Of a stretch of DNA of 64,000 bases, positions 51,780-60,018 are shown piece by piece. Every line of letters begins with the position of its first letter. Positions within the stretch are counted from its first letter, which is position 1. The notes under the pieces are model-generated. The model was not told the origin of the DNA. It saw only the letters and a program-made list of their open reading frames with translations, and did no database searches. The stretch spans positions 2,170,001 through 2,234,000 of the forward strand of contig NZ_AP023420.1 of the NCBI RefSeq assembly GCF_018408705.1, given 5' to 3'. The position numbers and the translations under genes were made by a program. The DNA comes from Pusillibacter faecalis. GTDB taxonomy: Bacteria; Bacillota; Clostridia; Oscillospirales; Oscillospiraceae.

Positions 51780-52781
51780 TCAAATCGCCTTGATGTGGTT
51801 TTTCATGGTTCCGATGTGCTCAATATAGGACTCCAGAACCTTTCCGTCGTAGCTTCTAAGGTCGGCATTATCGAACTCCTTCTCGTTAAAGGAGATCACA
51901 GTGCCGCAGGAGCAGAGATCGCCCGGCTTGAGGGTATGGGCCTGACTGAGATAGGGGATCATGTAGTCCACCTGGAAGAGCATCTCATTGGTGGAGCCCT
52001 CCTGCATTTTCTTGCCGTCCAGATAGGCCTCCATGGTCTGGTCAAACGCCTTGTCAATGGGCAGCTCGTCCACCGTCACCAGCCAGGGGCCCATGGGGGC
52101 GAACGTGTCGAAGCACTTGTAGCGGCCCGGATACATGACTTTCTCCTGCTTACCCTCGCCGTTGACGCAGATCAGCCACTCGCGGTTCATCCGCAGCGTA
52201 AAGGCCGTGATGTCGTTATGCACCGTGAAGCCATAGATGTAGTCACGGGCCTGGGACTCAGGGACATTCTTACCGCCCTTGCCAATGACAAATACCATTT
52301 CGACCTCGGTGCCCACGATGCCGATATCGGGGATTTCAATGTCGTCATAAGCGCCGCACAGGCAGGAGTTATATTTGCTGAAGTACAGGGGATGAGCGGG
52401 CCCCTCAGGCTTGATGCAGCGCTCAAACTCGAACTTGTTGTTGATCGCCATGGAGAAAATTTTCTCGGGATTGGGCACAGGGGCGCGGAAGTGGATGTCC
52501 TCACAGTTGTATAGAATGCGTTCGCCGCAGGGGCCCGTTGCGTCCAGGTGCTGCTCCACATACTCCATGGCCAGACGCAGCTCAGCCTTGCCGTGTTCAC
52601 CGCACTCAATCATCGGAACCATCTCGGAGGGAACCACCACATCCGCCAGCTGCTGCGCCCTGGGGGCGCCCTTGGCCTTTTGGTATGCGGCATAGGCGTA
52701 GTTGCAGTCCGCAACCTGCCCGTTGGACATCAGCACACCAATCCGGTTGATCTCACCGACGTTAAAGCTGCACAGTTTCAT
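51780..52781 (-). CDS. Fumarylacetoacetate hydrolase (FAH) family protein
   Basis: FAH-family enzymes hydrolyse carbon-carbon bonds of acylpyruvate-type compounds, or decarboxylate/hydrate related oxo-acids, using Mg2+. The 333-residue product has an N-terminal extension (MKLCSFNVGEINRIGVL) and the catalytic fold from NPEKIFSMAINNKFEFER on. The metal ligands lie in IPDIGIVGTEVEMVFVIGKGG (Glu pair) and YIYGFTVHNDITAFT (Asp). The C-terminal LKPGDLCSCGTVISF replaces the usual GDVISTGTP motif. It is the seventh gene of the catabolic operon. The exact reaction is unknown. Confidence 0.88.
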   Translation of the reverse strand: MKLCSFNVGEINRIGVLMSNGQVADCNYAYAAYQKAKGAPRAQQLADVVVPSEMVPMIECGEHGKAELRLAMEYVEQHLDATGPCGERILYNCEDIHFRAPVPNPEKIFSMAINNKFEFERCIKPEGPAHPLYFSKYNSCLCGAYDDIEIPDIGIVGTEVEMVFVIGKGGKNVPESQARDYIYGFTVHNDITAFTLRMNREWLICVNGEGKQEKVMYPGRYKCFDTFAPMGPWLVTVDELPIDKAFDQTMEAYLDGKKMQEGSTNEMLFQVDYMIPYLSQAHTLKPGDLCSCGTVISFNEKEFDNADLRSYDGKVLESYIEHIGTMKNHIKAI

Positions 52782-52814
52782 TGTTTTTCACCTTTCTATC
52801 CTTTGATTGTTTGA

Positions 52815-53708
52815 TTAATCATGAAGGCCCAGAAGCCAACCGGGTGTGACAACGCCCATCTGATGGATCTGCTCCTCGCTGACTCCGAATTTATCGCGGA
52901 GGAATTGGGCAAAGTGGATCAACCCCTCCACTGGCTCGATGTTGCCGTTTTGACCGTAATCGGAATCGATCACCAGCCGTTCGGCGGGAATAGTTTCCAG
53001 CATGGCTCCAACCACACCCGGATCGCCGTCGGCAAAGCTGGAAACTGGGTCGATATCGCAGGCATTCAGCTCCAGGATCGCGCCCATGGAGGCCCAGCGG
53101 GACATCTGTTCCAGGGTGGCATTAATCATGCAGAAGGGATGATTTACCAGGATGCGCGAAATTCCCTTTTCCACCGCCGCTGAAAGCAAAGCGTCGATCT
53201 CGGCGGGGGAGCCGTGGCCTGTGGCTAAAACGACCTCGGGTCGTTTTGACAGATATTCCAGGAGAGCGTTCACCTCCGGCAGAAGAGCACCGCCTTCATC
53301 CAAATAGTAGATAGGGGTCTCAGGAATACTCTCTCTGCCACCCCCGACAAAGGCCTTGCCGGCATAGGCCTGGATATGGTGCTTTGCGGAGACGGTTGGC
53401 ATTGTGACCAGCTTTACGCCCATGCCGCAGGCTGCGTCCACGGCTTTGAGGTTGATGCCGCCCTGGGCGTTGTTCAGGACAATCTGGCCAAAAATTTGGG
53501 GAGTACCCTCCTCCTGACCAAAGTGGCTCTGGACCAGCTGCGCACTCATCATAGTGGGGAAGTAGTGATCCTTGATGACCAGGCCGCGAAAACCCTTGGC
53601 AGCGGCGTTCCGGAAGACATCCAAAGCATCCACACACCGTTTGGAGATGGAGGGACCCGCGTGGATATGCAGGTCACAGAGCCCCTGAATAGCAGTTTCT
53701 AAAGACAT
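52815..53708 (-). CDS. DUF6282 family, amidohydrolase-like protein
   Basis: A 297-residue protein with the metal-binding start LCDLHIHAGPS (about 10-20, H-x-H) and later ILVNHPFCMINAT and VIDSDYGQNGN, which give a TIM-barrel metal-dependent hydrolase pattern. It matches the DUF6282 family, often found near TRAP transporters and amidohydrolases in catabolic clusters. A role in ring opening or amide/ester hydrolysis is an inference. It lies 12 bases after dctM. Confidence 0.8.
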   Translation of the reverse strand: MSLETAIQGLCDLHIHAGPSISKRCVDALDVFRNAAAKGFRGLVIKDHYFPTMMSAQLVQSHFGQEEGTPQIFGQIVLNNAQGGINLKAVDAACGMGVKLVTMPTVSAKHHIQAYAGKAFVGGGRESIPETPIYYLDEGGALLPEVNALLEYLSKRPEVVLATGHGSPAEIDALLSAAVEKGISRILVNHPFCMINATLEQMSRWASMGAILELNACDIDPVSSFADGDPGVVGAMLETIPAERLVIDSDYGQNGNIEPVEGLIHFAQFLRDKFGVSEEQIHQMGVVTPGWLLGLHD

Positions 53709-53720
53709 GAATTCCCCTCC

Positions 53721-54995
53721 TTATGCAAAAACGTTGGGCAACAGCATGACTACCTGGGGCAGATAGCCCAGGGCAATAGTAATTGCCATGGCAACAAAGG
53801 CAAAGGGAAGCACGGCCCGGCAGATTTTGGAGAAGCTGATACCCGAGACATTGGAGGTGACAAACAAGGTCATTCCCACGGGCGGGGTAATTAGACCGAC
53901 CGTGATCAGCAGACAGTACAGCAGGCCAAAGTGCACAGGGTCCATACCGATGAGATCTGCCAGAGGGGTGAGGACAGGGATGAACACCAGCATGGCAGCA
54001 GTGGCATCCATGACACAGCCCACTGCGACCATCAGGAGGATGCAGATCAGCAGAATCAGATACTTGTTGGTAGTGATAGCCAGCACGGTGGACATGACCA
54101 CCTCTTTGACACCGGCAATCGCCAGAGTCCAGCTCATGATGTTGCCAAAGGAAATGATAATCAGCAGCGCCGCAGAGACCATGCCGGCCCGCATCAGAGC
54201 GGCGGGAAGCTTTTTGAGATCCAGCGTCTTATAAAGTAGACCGACAATGATAGAGGCGACTACAGCCACAGTGCCGGATTCTGCTGGGGTGAAAATCCCG
54301 GTCAAAATACCGCCCATCATGATCAAAGGAATCAACAAGGCAGGAATGGCCTCCACAAAGGCTTTCCCGACACGGCGGAAGGAAAATGTTTTACTGGGAG
54401 CAGGATAGAGATTGAAGATCTTACCACTGACAAAGATCACGGCGATAAAACCAAGGGCCAGCAGAATTCCAGGTACGATACCGGCCAGAAACAGGGAACG
54501 GACAGAGACACCCGTCAGAACACTGTAATAGACAAATGTGGTGCTGGGGGGAATAATCGGGCCAAGTACGGCGGAGGAAGCAATCAGCGCGCCGCTGAAT
54601 TCCTCTGTGTAGCCATCTTCCTTCATTTCAGGAATTGCGACCTTACAGAGAATAGAGGAGACTGCGTTGGCAGAACCGAGAATAGCGGCCAAGACGGCGG
54701 AGACAATGACCACCGCATAGGCAAGCCCACCCCGGATCTGGATCACCAGTTCGCGGAACAGGGCGAAAAGGCGCTTAGTGATGCCTCCCTCATTCATCAT
54801 TTCGCCGGCGATAATAAAGAAGGGAATGGCAGAAAGGCCCGTAGAGTTTAACCCAGCAAACATCCGGTTGATAATCGCACCAAAATAACTCATATCTCCC
54901 ATATAGGCGATATGGGCAACACCAGTAAGCCCCAACAGAAAAGCAATTGGCATGCCAATCAAAAGACATACGACAAAAATCAGAACAACAATCAA
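53721..54995 (-). CDS. dctM: TRAP transporter large permease DctM
   Basis: DctM forms the ion-coupled transport channel of TRAP uptake systems. The 424-residue product has about 12-13 membrane segments and family motifs FAGLNSTGLSAIPFFIIAGEMM, AVLGPIIPPSTTFVYY, GIFTPAESGTVAVVASIIVG and GLITPPVGMTLFVTSN. The start is TTG at 54995, one base after the dctQ stop, with AAAGGAGGG upstream. The in-frame ATG 69 bases earlier lies inside dctQ and would add residues not typical for the family. Confidence 0.94.
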   Translation of the reverse strand: MIVVLIFVVCLLIGMPIAFLLGLTGVAHIAYMGDMSYFGAIINRMFAGLNSTGLSAIPFFIIAGEMMNEGGITKRLFALFRELVIQIRGGLAYAVVIVSAVLAAILGSANAVSSILCKVAIPEMKEDGYTEEFSGALIASSAVLGPIIPPSTTFVYYSVLTGVSVRSLFLAGIVPGILLALGFIAVIFVSGKIFNLYPAPSKTFSFRRVGKAFVEAIPALLIPLIMMGGILTGIFTPAESGTVAVVASIIVGLLYKTLDLKKLPAALMRAGMVSAALLIIISFGNIMSWTLAIAGVKEVVMSTVLAITTNKYLILLICILLMVAVGCVMDATAAMLVFIPVLTPLADLIGMDPVHFGLLYCLLITVGLITPPVGMTLFVTSNVSGISFSKICRAVLPFAFVAMAITIALGYLPQVVMLLPNVFA

Positions 54996-54996
54996 C

Positions 54997-55509
54997 TTAG
55001 GTGCCCTCCTTTTTAAAGGCGACGGCTTTGTACTTGGCAATTCGGTTGGCAAGGCTGCATACACAGAACAAAATCATCAGAGAAAAGCCGATTACAAAGG
55101 CCGCATAAGGGACAGTCATGGGAATTTTCAGTCCGGAAGAGATTGCAATTTGGGTGCTCCTGGCTGTAATAGTCTGAATGCTGAGGACCAGACAGATTAC
55201 CAGCAGTACCAGGCTGAACAAATCCGTGACAATGCCAAGAAGAAACTGTACCTTGGGAGTAAAACGATTCAGCAAAGAGTCAAACCCCACCAACTCTCCA
55301 TAACGGTAACTGACGGCTCCGCCCACCATACCGATATAGACCATGGCAAAACGTTGGAATTCATCAGACCAGCTAAAAACTTGGCCAAATAAGTAGCGTC
55401 GGACGACTTCGACGAAAGAGACAATAATAGTGGCAGCGATCAGGATTGCCAAAAAGTACTTGATGATCTGACAGATCCAATCCATCGCGGCATTGTATTT
55501 TTGAAGCAT
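54997..55509 (-). CDS. dctQ: TRAP transporter small permease DctQ
   Basis: A 170-residue membrane protein with four helices and the DctQ signature RYLFGQVFSWSDEFQRFAMVYIGMVGGAVSYRYGE (about 38-72). It pairs with DctM. ATG 55509 follows AAAGGAGGG. A longer in-frame start (105 bases upstream) would overlap the dctP end without a ribosome site. Confidence 0.9.
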   Translation of the reverse strand: MLQKYNAAMDWICQIIKYFLAILIAATIIVSFVEVVRRYLFGQVFSWSDEFQRFAMVYIGMVGGAVSYRYGELVGFDSLLNRFTPKVQFLLGIVTDLFSLVLLVICLVLSIQTITARSTQIAISSGLKIPMTVPYAAFVIGFSLMILFCVCSLANRIAKYKAVAFKKEGT

Positions 55510-55585
55510 GAGTGCCCTCCTTTTTCGATCTGCGTCCCCTGCCGCACCAGACTGGAATCGGGCGCGGCAAGAAGACGCGGGGTAT

Positions 55586-56629
55586 TTATGCCAGACCGCG
55601 GGCCATCTCCACAAAATCCGCGATCAGGGGGTCCTTGGCCATATACTCGTCCACAATATGGGCAGTGGCGTCCTGGAACTCCCTAAGCTGGGTGTCGTCC
55701 AAAACTGTAATTTGCATGCCGTTTTCCTCGCACTTCGCCCGGGAAGTCTCGTCTATTTCCAGGATGTATTTCTCAAAAGTATTCTTCATAGCCAGGTCTC
55801 CGGCGTCCATAATGAGTTGTTGATCCTCGGGGCTGAGGCTATTCCAGAAGTCCAGATTTGCAATGCTGATGCCAGGAAAACAGTACATACCGACCTCAGT
55901 AATATAATCCACAACCTCATAGTGCATTTGGCCGGCCAGAGTGGTGTAGTTTACCTCTTCTCCATCCACTACATGGTTCTGCAAGGCAGAGTATAGCTCA
56001 GAATACTGAATGGTGACAGGGTTGGCACCAAGAGCCTTGATGGTAGCATCCAAAACGTCGCTGGTAGGAATTCTAATTTTGAGCCCCTTCAGGTCAGCCA
56101 CGCTGTTGATTGGCTTGCTAGTGGTTGCAAAATGGCGGATGCCATTCTCGCTAGTGAACAAAATTTTGATACCCAGCTGTTCACCTACGGCATCACAGAT
56201 AGCCCGATATTCGTCGCTGGTAAGAGCGGCGTATTCCTTCTCATAATTGGTCAGCAGGAAGGGCAGGGTGAGGACTTCCAGCAACGGGGTGTACATGCTG
56301 AAAGTAGTGCCTCCGACGCTGCTGATCTGGAGAGTGCCGTCGATTACCTGCTGAAGAATATCCTCATCAGTGCCCAGGGAGGAGGAGTTGTGAACGACAA
56401 ACTCAAATCGGCCGCCACTTTTTTCCTCAACTTCGGCAATAAAATCTTCCTCAGCCATGGTAGGAGCCTGCCCGGGCAAAGAGGTTGAGGCCAGGTTGAT
56501 CACATACTCCGCAGAGGAATCATTTTTGCCGGATACTTCATCTGGAATTTCCACGTTGGCATCTTCTCCGCAGGCAACCAAACCCAGCATCATTACAAAA
56601 CACATGATACATGCAAACCATTTTTTCAT
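55586..56629 (-). CDS. dctP: TRAP transporter substrate-binding lipoprotein DctP
   Basis: A 347-residue solute-binding protein with a lipoprotein signal peptide (FVMMLGLVACGED, lipobox LVAC, Cys near 19), suited to a Gram-positive cell. The DctP fold is seen in YVINLASTSLPGQAPTMAEEDFIAEVEEKSGGRFEF, FSMYTPLLEVLTLPFLL and the specificity loop DLKGLKIRIPTSDVLDATIKALGANPV, where the Arg of LKIRIP normally salt-bridges the substrate carboxylate. The substrate is therefore probably a carboxylic acid. ATG 56629 is preceded by GGAGGAG. Confidence 0.93.
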   Translation of the reverse strand: MKKWFACIMCFVMMLGLVACGEDANVEIPDEVSGKNDSSAEYVINLASTSLPGQAPTMAEEDFIAEVEEKSGGRFEFVVHNSSSLGTDEDILQQVIDGTLQISSVGGTTFSMYTPLLEVLTLPFLLTNYEKEYAALTSDEYRAICDAVGEQLGIKILFTSENGIRHFATTSKPINSVADLKGLKIRIPTSDVLDATIKALGANPVTIQYSELYSALQNHVVDGEEVNYTTLAGQMHYEVVDYITEVGMYCFPGISIANLDFWNSLSPEDQQLIMDAGDLAMKNTFEKYILEIDETSRAKCEENGMQITVLDDTQLREFQDATAHIVDEYMAKDPLIADFVEMARGLA

Positions 56630-56674
56630 TTTCTTCTCCTCCATTTTAAATTGATCTATGAAATGCACGCGGGG

Positions 56675-58261
56675 TTATTCGTACAATGGCTCACCTCCCA
56701 GATAGGTCTGAACAACACTGACTTTACTGATTTCCTCAGGATTAATCTGAAAAATATCCATATTGAGGATAATAAAGTCGGCTAACTTTCCGGGCTCTAA
56801 AGTACCCTTGATCCGTTCCTCGTGCCCGACACGGGCGGCGTTGGCGGTGAACATCTTCACTGCAGAGAAGACATCAATGCATTCCTGTGGATTGACAACA
56901 GTTTTACCGTCAAAAGACTGGCGGGTTACAGCGCATCCCATTCCATGGAAGGGGTCCATATCTCCCAGGGGACCATCCGTGCCCCCGGTGACACAGAGTC
57001 CTGCATCAAAGAAGGATTTGATTCCATGATAATAGCGATTCAGATTGCCTAGTTTTGTTTCGCCATTTAGTGTGGTGGGAGCTTGGATAAAGATGGGCTG
57101 CTTGTTGATGATAACAGGAAGCTTTTTCATTCGCTCCAACTGATCTGGTCGTGTCACCGCGCAGTGAATCAGTTCAAACTGGGTGTTGCGAGCAGGGTCC
57201 TGAATACGTTCAACCAAATCCAACACAATGTCCAGAGCAGCATCACCAATGATGTGAATGGCAACTTCGTTTCCCAGAGAGTATGCCCGTTCAACCCGTT
57301 TACAAAACGAAGCCTCATCCAGCACCATGCAACCTTTCCAACCAGGTTGGTCCGCATATTCCTGAGAAAGAAAAGCGGTGCGTTCAGACATGGCGCCGTC
57401 TGCAAAGAATTTACAGGAGCTCAAGCGAACCATTTCACCTCCGAGGCCGGAGGAAATGCCCATACTGTTTTCATAGCAATCGCAGTAGCACATATTGATC
57501 CGCATAGGCAAAGTTTTTTCCTGGGACATTTCCTGATATAAACGGGCTCGTCCTAGAGAAGAGGGGGAGAACTCGTAGATAGCGTGGAGCGTGGTGTAAC
57601 CTCGCTTGGAGCTTTCAAGCAGACAATCCCGGATGGCATTTTTTGCGTCGCCGTCATCGGCATAGAGAGGAGGACAGTTCTGCATAATATGGGCATTCAC
57701 GGCAGTTTCTTTGAAAATCCCGGTGGGCTCTCCGGCTTCATTCAGCTCTACAATTTCACCAGGTAATGGCTGATAGCCCTTTTCGATTCCGGTAGCTGCC
57801 AGCAGCTTGCTGTTCCCCATATAACTATGTCCATCAAAGGACATGATATAGATTGGGATTTCTGTACTAATCTGATCCAAATCGTAGCGATTGGGCAGCC
57901 GCTGTTCAGCGAGAAGTGCTGACGAGAGTCCTTTGCCCAGGAGCCATTGACCAGACTTCAGTGTGGAAAGGCGCTTGGACATCAGGTCAATAACCTCTTG
58001 AATACTTTGGGCACCGGCCAGATCAACCTTTCTGCTGTCATCCACCATCTCGGGAATGTGGCAGTGTGTGTCGATGAGTCCGGGAAGCACCGGCTGATGC
58101 TTCAGATCCACCTGCTCGCGTACATGGTAAGCAGAAATTTCCGCATTTGATCCTACGGCCAGAATTTTTCCGCCATGGACCAACATCGCTTCGGCGCAGG
58201 TTTGATTCTCATCCATGGTGTAGATTTTTCCATTGAGAAATGCCTTGTCAAAAACCAACAA
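56675..58261 (-). CDS. YtcJ-type amidohydrolase
   Basis: A 528-residue metal-dependent hydrolase of the amidohydrolase_3 group. Visible motifs are LNGKIYTMDENQTCAEAMLVHGGKILAVG, VLPGLIDTHCHIPEM (H-x-H near 66-68), EVAIHIIGDAALDIVLDLVE, FELIHCAVTRPDQLERM and the terminal Asp in VTGGTDGPLGDMDPF. Start is TTG 58261 with AAGGAG upstream. No ATG is available. No signal peptide is visible, so it is cytosolic. It likely hydrolyses an amide, carbamate or cyclic compound imported by the operon's transporters. Confidence 0.9.
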   Translation of the reverse strand: MLVFDKAFLNGKIYTMDENQTCAEAMLVHGGKILAVGSNAEISAYHVREQVDLKHQPVLPGLIDTHCHIPEMVDDSRKVDLAGAQSIQEVIDLMSKRLSTLKSGQWLLGKGLSSALLAEQRLPNRYDLDQISTEIPIYIMSFDGHSYMGNSKLLAATGIEKGYQPLPGEIVELNEAGEPTGIFKETAVNAHIMQNCPPLYADDGDAKNAIRDCLLESSKRGYTTLHAIYEFSPSSLGRARLYQEMSQEKTLPMRINMCYCDCYENSMGISSGLGGEMVRLSSCKFFADGAMSERTAFLSQEYADQPGWKGCMVLDEASFCKRVERAYSLGNEVAIHIIGDAALDIVLDLVERIQDPARNTQFELIHCAVTRPDQLERMKKLPVIINKQPIFIQAPTTLNGETKLGNLNRYYHGIKSFFDAGLCVTGGTDGPLGDMDPFHGMGCAVTRQSFDGKTVVNPQECIDVFSAVKMFTANAARVGHEERIKGTLEPGKLADFIILNMDIFQINPEEISKVSVVQTYLGGEPLYE

Positions 58262-58321
58262 ACGATTTCATCTCCTTATATATTGTTATATATGGTAAAT
58301 TTCATAAATCGCTGACCGGAT

Positions 58322-59668
58322 TTAATCGATCAGGATGATGACCAGGGTAGCAAGCAGGTAATAGGGAATCGCAAAGGGAAGATTTGCCCGCAGGCAGATA
58401 CGGGCGGGTGATTCTCGCAGCTCCTGGGACAGAGTCAGGATGAGCCCTGCAAAGGGGGAGAGCATATAAGAGAGGCAGCAGCCAAGAGACATCGCCAGAC
58501 CCAACTGCAGGGAGGACACCGGCAGGATCATTTCTGCCAGGATGGGACCCACCATCAATACAGAGACGAAAGGGTGAAGTCCCACCAGAGAAAAGGCTAC
58601 AATACTCATGGGCAATAGTGGCAGGACCAGGGAGCCAAGCAGATCCTGGCGGGCTGCGCAGAAGTCGGTGAGCCTCACGGCAAAGCCGGAGTATTGAATT
58701 GCAGCTGAAAAGACGCCCATGGAGAGGAAAAAGGCAGAGAGGTCCTGATTGCGGGGCAGGTAATCCTGCCACCAGAGCTGAAATACCGACGGCATCTCCG
58801 GGACACGTCCCTGAGCCAACAGCCAAACAGCAGCAACGATCAAAATCGTAATCAATAGCCGACCGGTAGAGGTGCTGAACCCCAAGCGTTCCAAAATGGT
58901 AATGGCCGCCACGATGACGATCAGGATCAGGATCAGACGTTTCACCTGCTTCCAAGCGGCAGGAGCAGCAGGCGGATGGTTCCCCAAAAGGGTTTGCCCA
59001 TGAAAACGAAGAAAAGAGATTCCTACACCTAATGCTAAGCCTAAAGTCGACAGAGCAAAGGCTGGAGGAAAATAGGACTGCCAGCTGAGACCAAATATCT
59101 GCATACTCATTAAAACGGTGACAGTCCCCGGGGCCCAAAGAAAGAGTGTGCAGTAGCCCCAAGATACCGAAGAGGCCATAAAGCGGTGGCTCCCTGTGAG
59201 GCGGCTGGACAGAGCGGGGGAGATGGCGGCCAGAATAACAACCACGGAGCCAAGGCTCATGATGCTGGCCAGCAAATGAGCCAGGAGCATGACCAGGCAG
59301 AAGAGACTCACGAGGCTTTTGGTACCAGACCGAAGACATTCCGCCACGGCCGCCTCATAGCCGCCCCGCCCCATCGCCAGGGAGAGACTCTGCATAACAA
59401 TGAGGATGACCGCTGTTTTCATCATGGACTGGAGCCCCTGGGACCATTGACCAAGGGGGGCGCGGCACGCAAGCAGCACCCCTGCGCCGATCAGGAAAAA
59501 GGCCCAGGCCGGAAGGCGGAAGGTCTTGCCTATGAAGGGAAGGTTTACAGCTAGGACGACTGCTGCCGCAACAGATGCGGCGCTGGACAGGGAAAAGGGA
59601 AGCAGGACATCCAGCAGATACAGCAGCACCATAGCGGACATGGAGACATTTGAAATTGTTTTTCTCAT
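58322..59668 (-). CDS. Multi-pass membrane transporter of unknown substrate
   Basis: A 448-residue hydrophobic protein with about 11-12 membrane segments. Two similar re-entrant-loop-like stretches (MLLAHLLASIMSLGSVVVILAAISPAL near 130 and FSLVGLHPFVSVLMVGPILAEMI near 360) resemble the two-fold repeats of the ion transporter superfamily (DASS, DcuC, CitM). I do not recognise a named family with certainty. It is the first gene behind the sigma-54 promoter, so it probably imports or exports a compound of the same pathway as the TRAP system. Confidence 0.75.
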   Translation of the reverse strand: MRKTISNVSMSAMVLLYLLDVLLPFSLSSAASVAAAVVLAVNLPFIGKTFRLPAWAFFLIGAGVLLACRAPLGQWSQGLQSMMKTAVILIVMQSLSLAMGRGGYEAAVAECLRSGTKSLVSLFCLVMLLAHLLASIMSLGSVVVILAAISPALSSRLTGSHRFMASSVSWGYCTLFLWAPGTVTVLMSMQIFGLSWQSYFPPAFALSTLGLALGVGISFLRFHGQTLLGNHPPAAPAAWKQVKRLILILIVIVAAITILERLGFSTSTGRLLITILIVAAVWLLAQGRVPEMPSVFQLWWQDYLPRNQDLSAFFLSMGVFSAAIQYSGFAVRLTDFCAARQDLLGSLVLPLLPMSIVAFSLVGLHPFVSVLMVGPILAEMILPVSSLQLGLAMSLGCCLSYMLSPFAGLILTLSQELRESPARICLRANLPFAIPYYLLATLVIILID

Positions 59669-59773
59669 GGTTTCTGGCTCTCTTGGGTACTGGTAGTATG
59701 ACTTCGTTTCATGATTTCACCAACCGATCACTGTGGGTGTTTTTTGGTTGCCCTGCCTTTGTTTAACTATAGA

Positions 59774-59789
59774 AGCAAATTTTGTGCCA
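59774..59789 (-). promoter_or_regulatory. Sigma-54 promoter of the catabolic operon
   Basis: On the minus strand TGGCACAAAATTTGCT matches the -24/-12 consensus TGGCAC-N5-TTGCW exactly, with GG and GC twelve bases apart. It is about 105 bases upstream of the first gene, with transcription expected to begin near 59763. The neighbouring gene encodes a sigma-54 activator. Confidence 0.88.
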
Positions 59790-59943
59790 ATTAAAGGGCT
59801 GTCAGGAAGAAGCAAATTTTATCTTTAGAAATGAACAATTTAGAAAGAGATTTTTTGTGTAGATTTACGACATAAAATGACCTGAGAACAAGATGAGCAA
59901 GGAAAAACTTCATATTCCAGGTATCCAAGCATGCAAAAAATAA

Positions 59944-60009
59944 AAATCGAGTCATATAGTTGAGTCTTTTAACTCGACTATATGACTCGATTTGGTTCAG
60001 ATGACTCGA
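59944..60009. promoter_or_regulatory. Large inverted repeat: terminator of the activator gene and possible activator-binding site
   Basis: AAATCGAGTCATATAGTTGAGT (one unit, 59944-59965) pairs over 22 bp with 59972-59993 with one mismatch. On the minus strand it is followed by TTTTTATTTTTT, so it can terminate the activator gene. A third ATGACTCGA (60001-60009) lies outside the stem. The dyads lie about 160-220 bases upstream of the sigma-54 promoter, where enhancer-binding proteins normally bind. Both roles are inferred. Confidence 0.6.
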
Positions 60010-60018
60010 CCAAAGATG

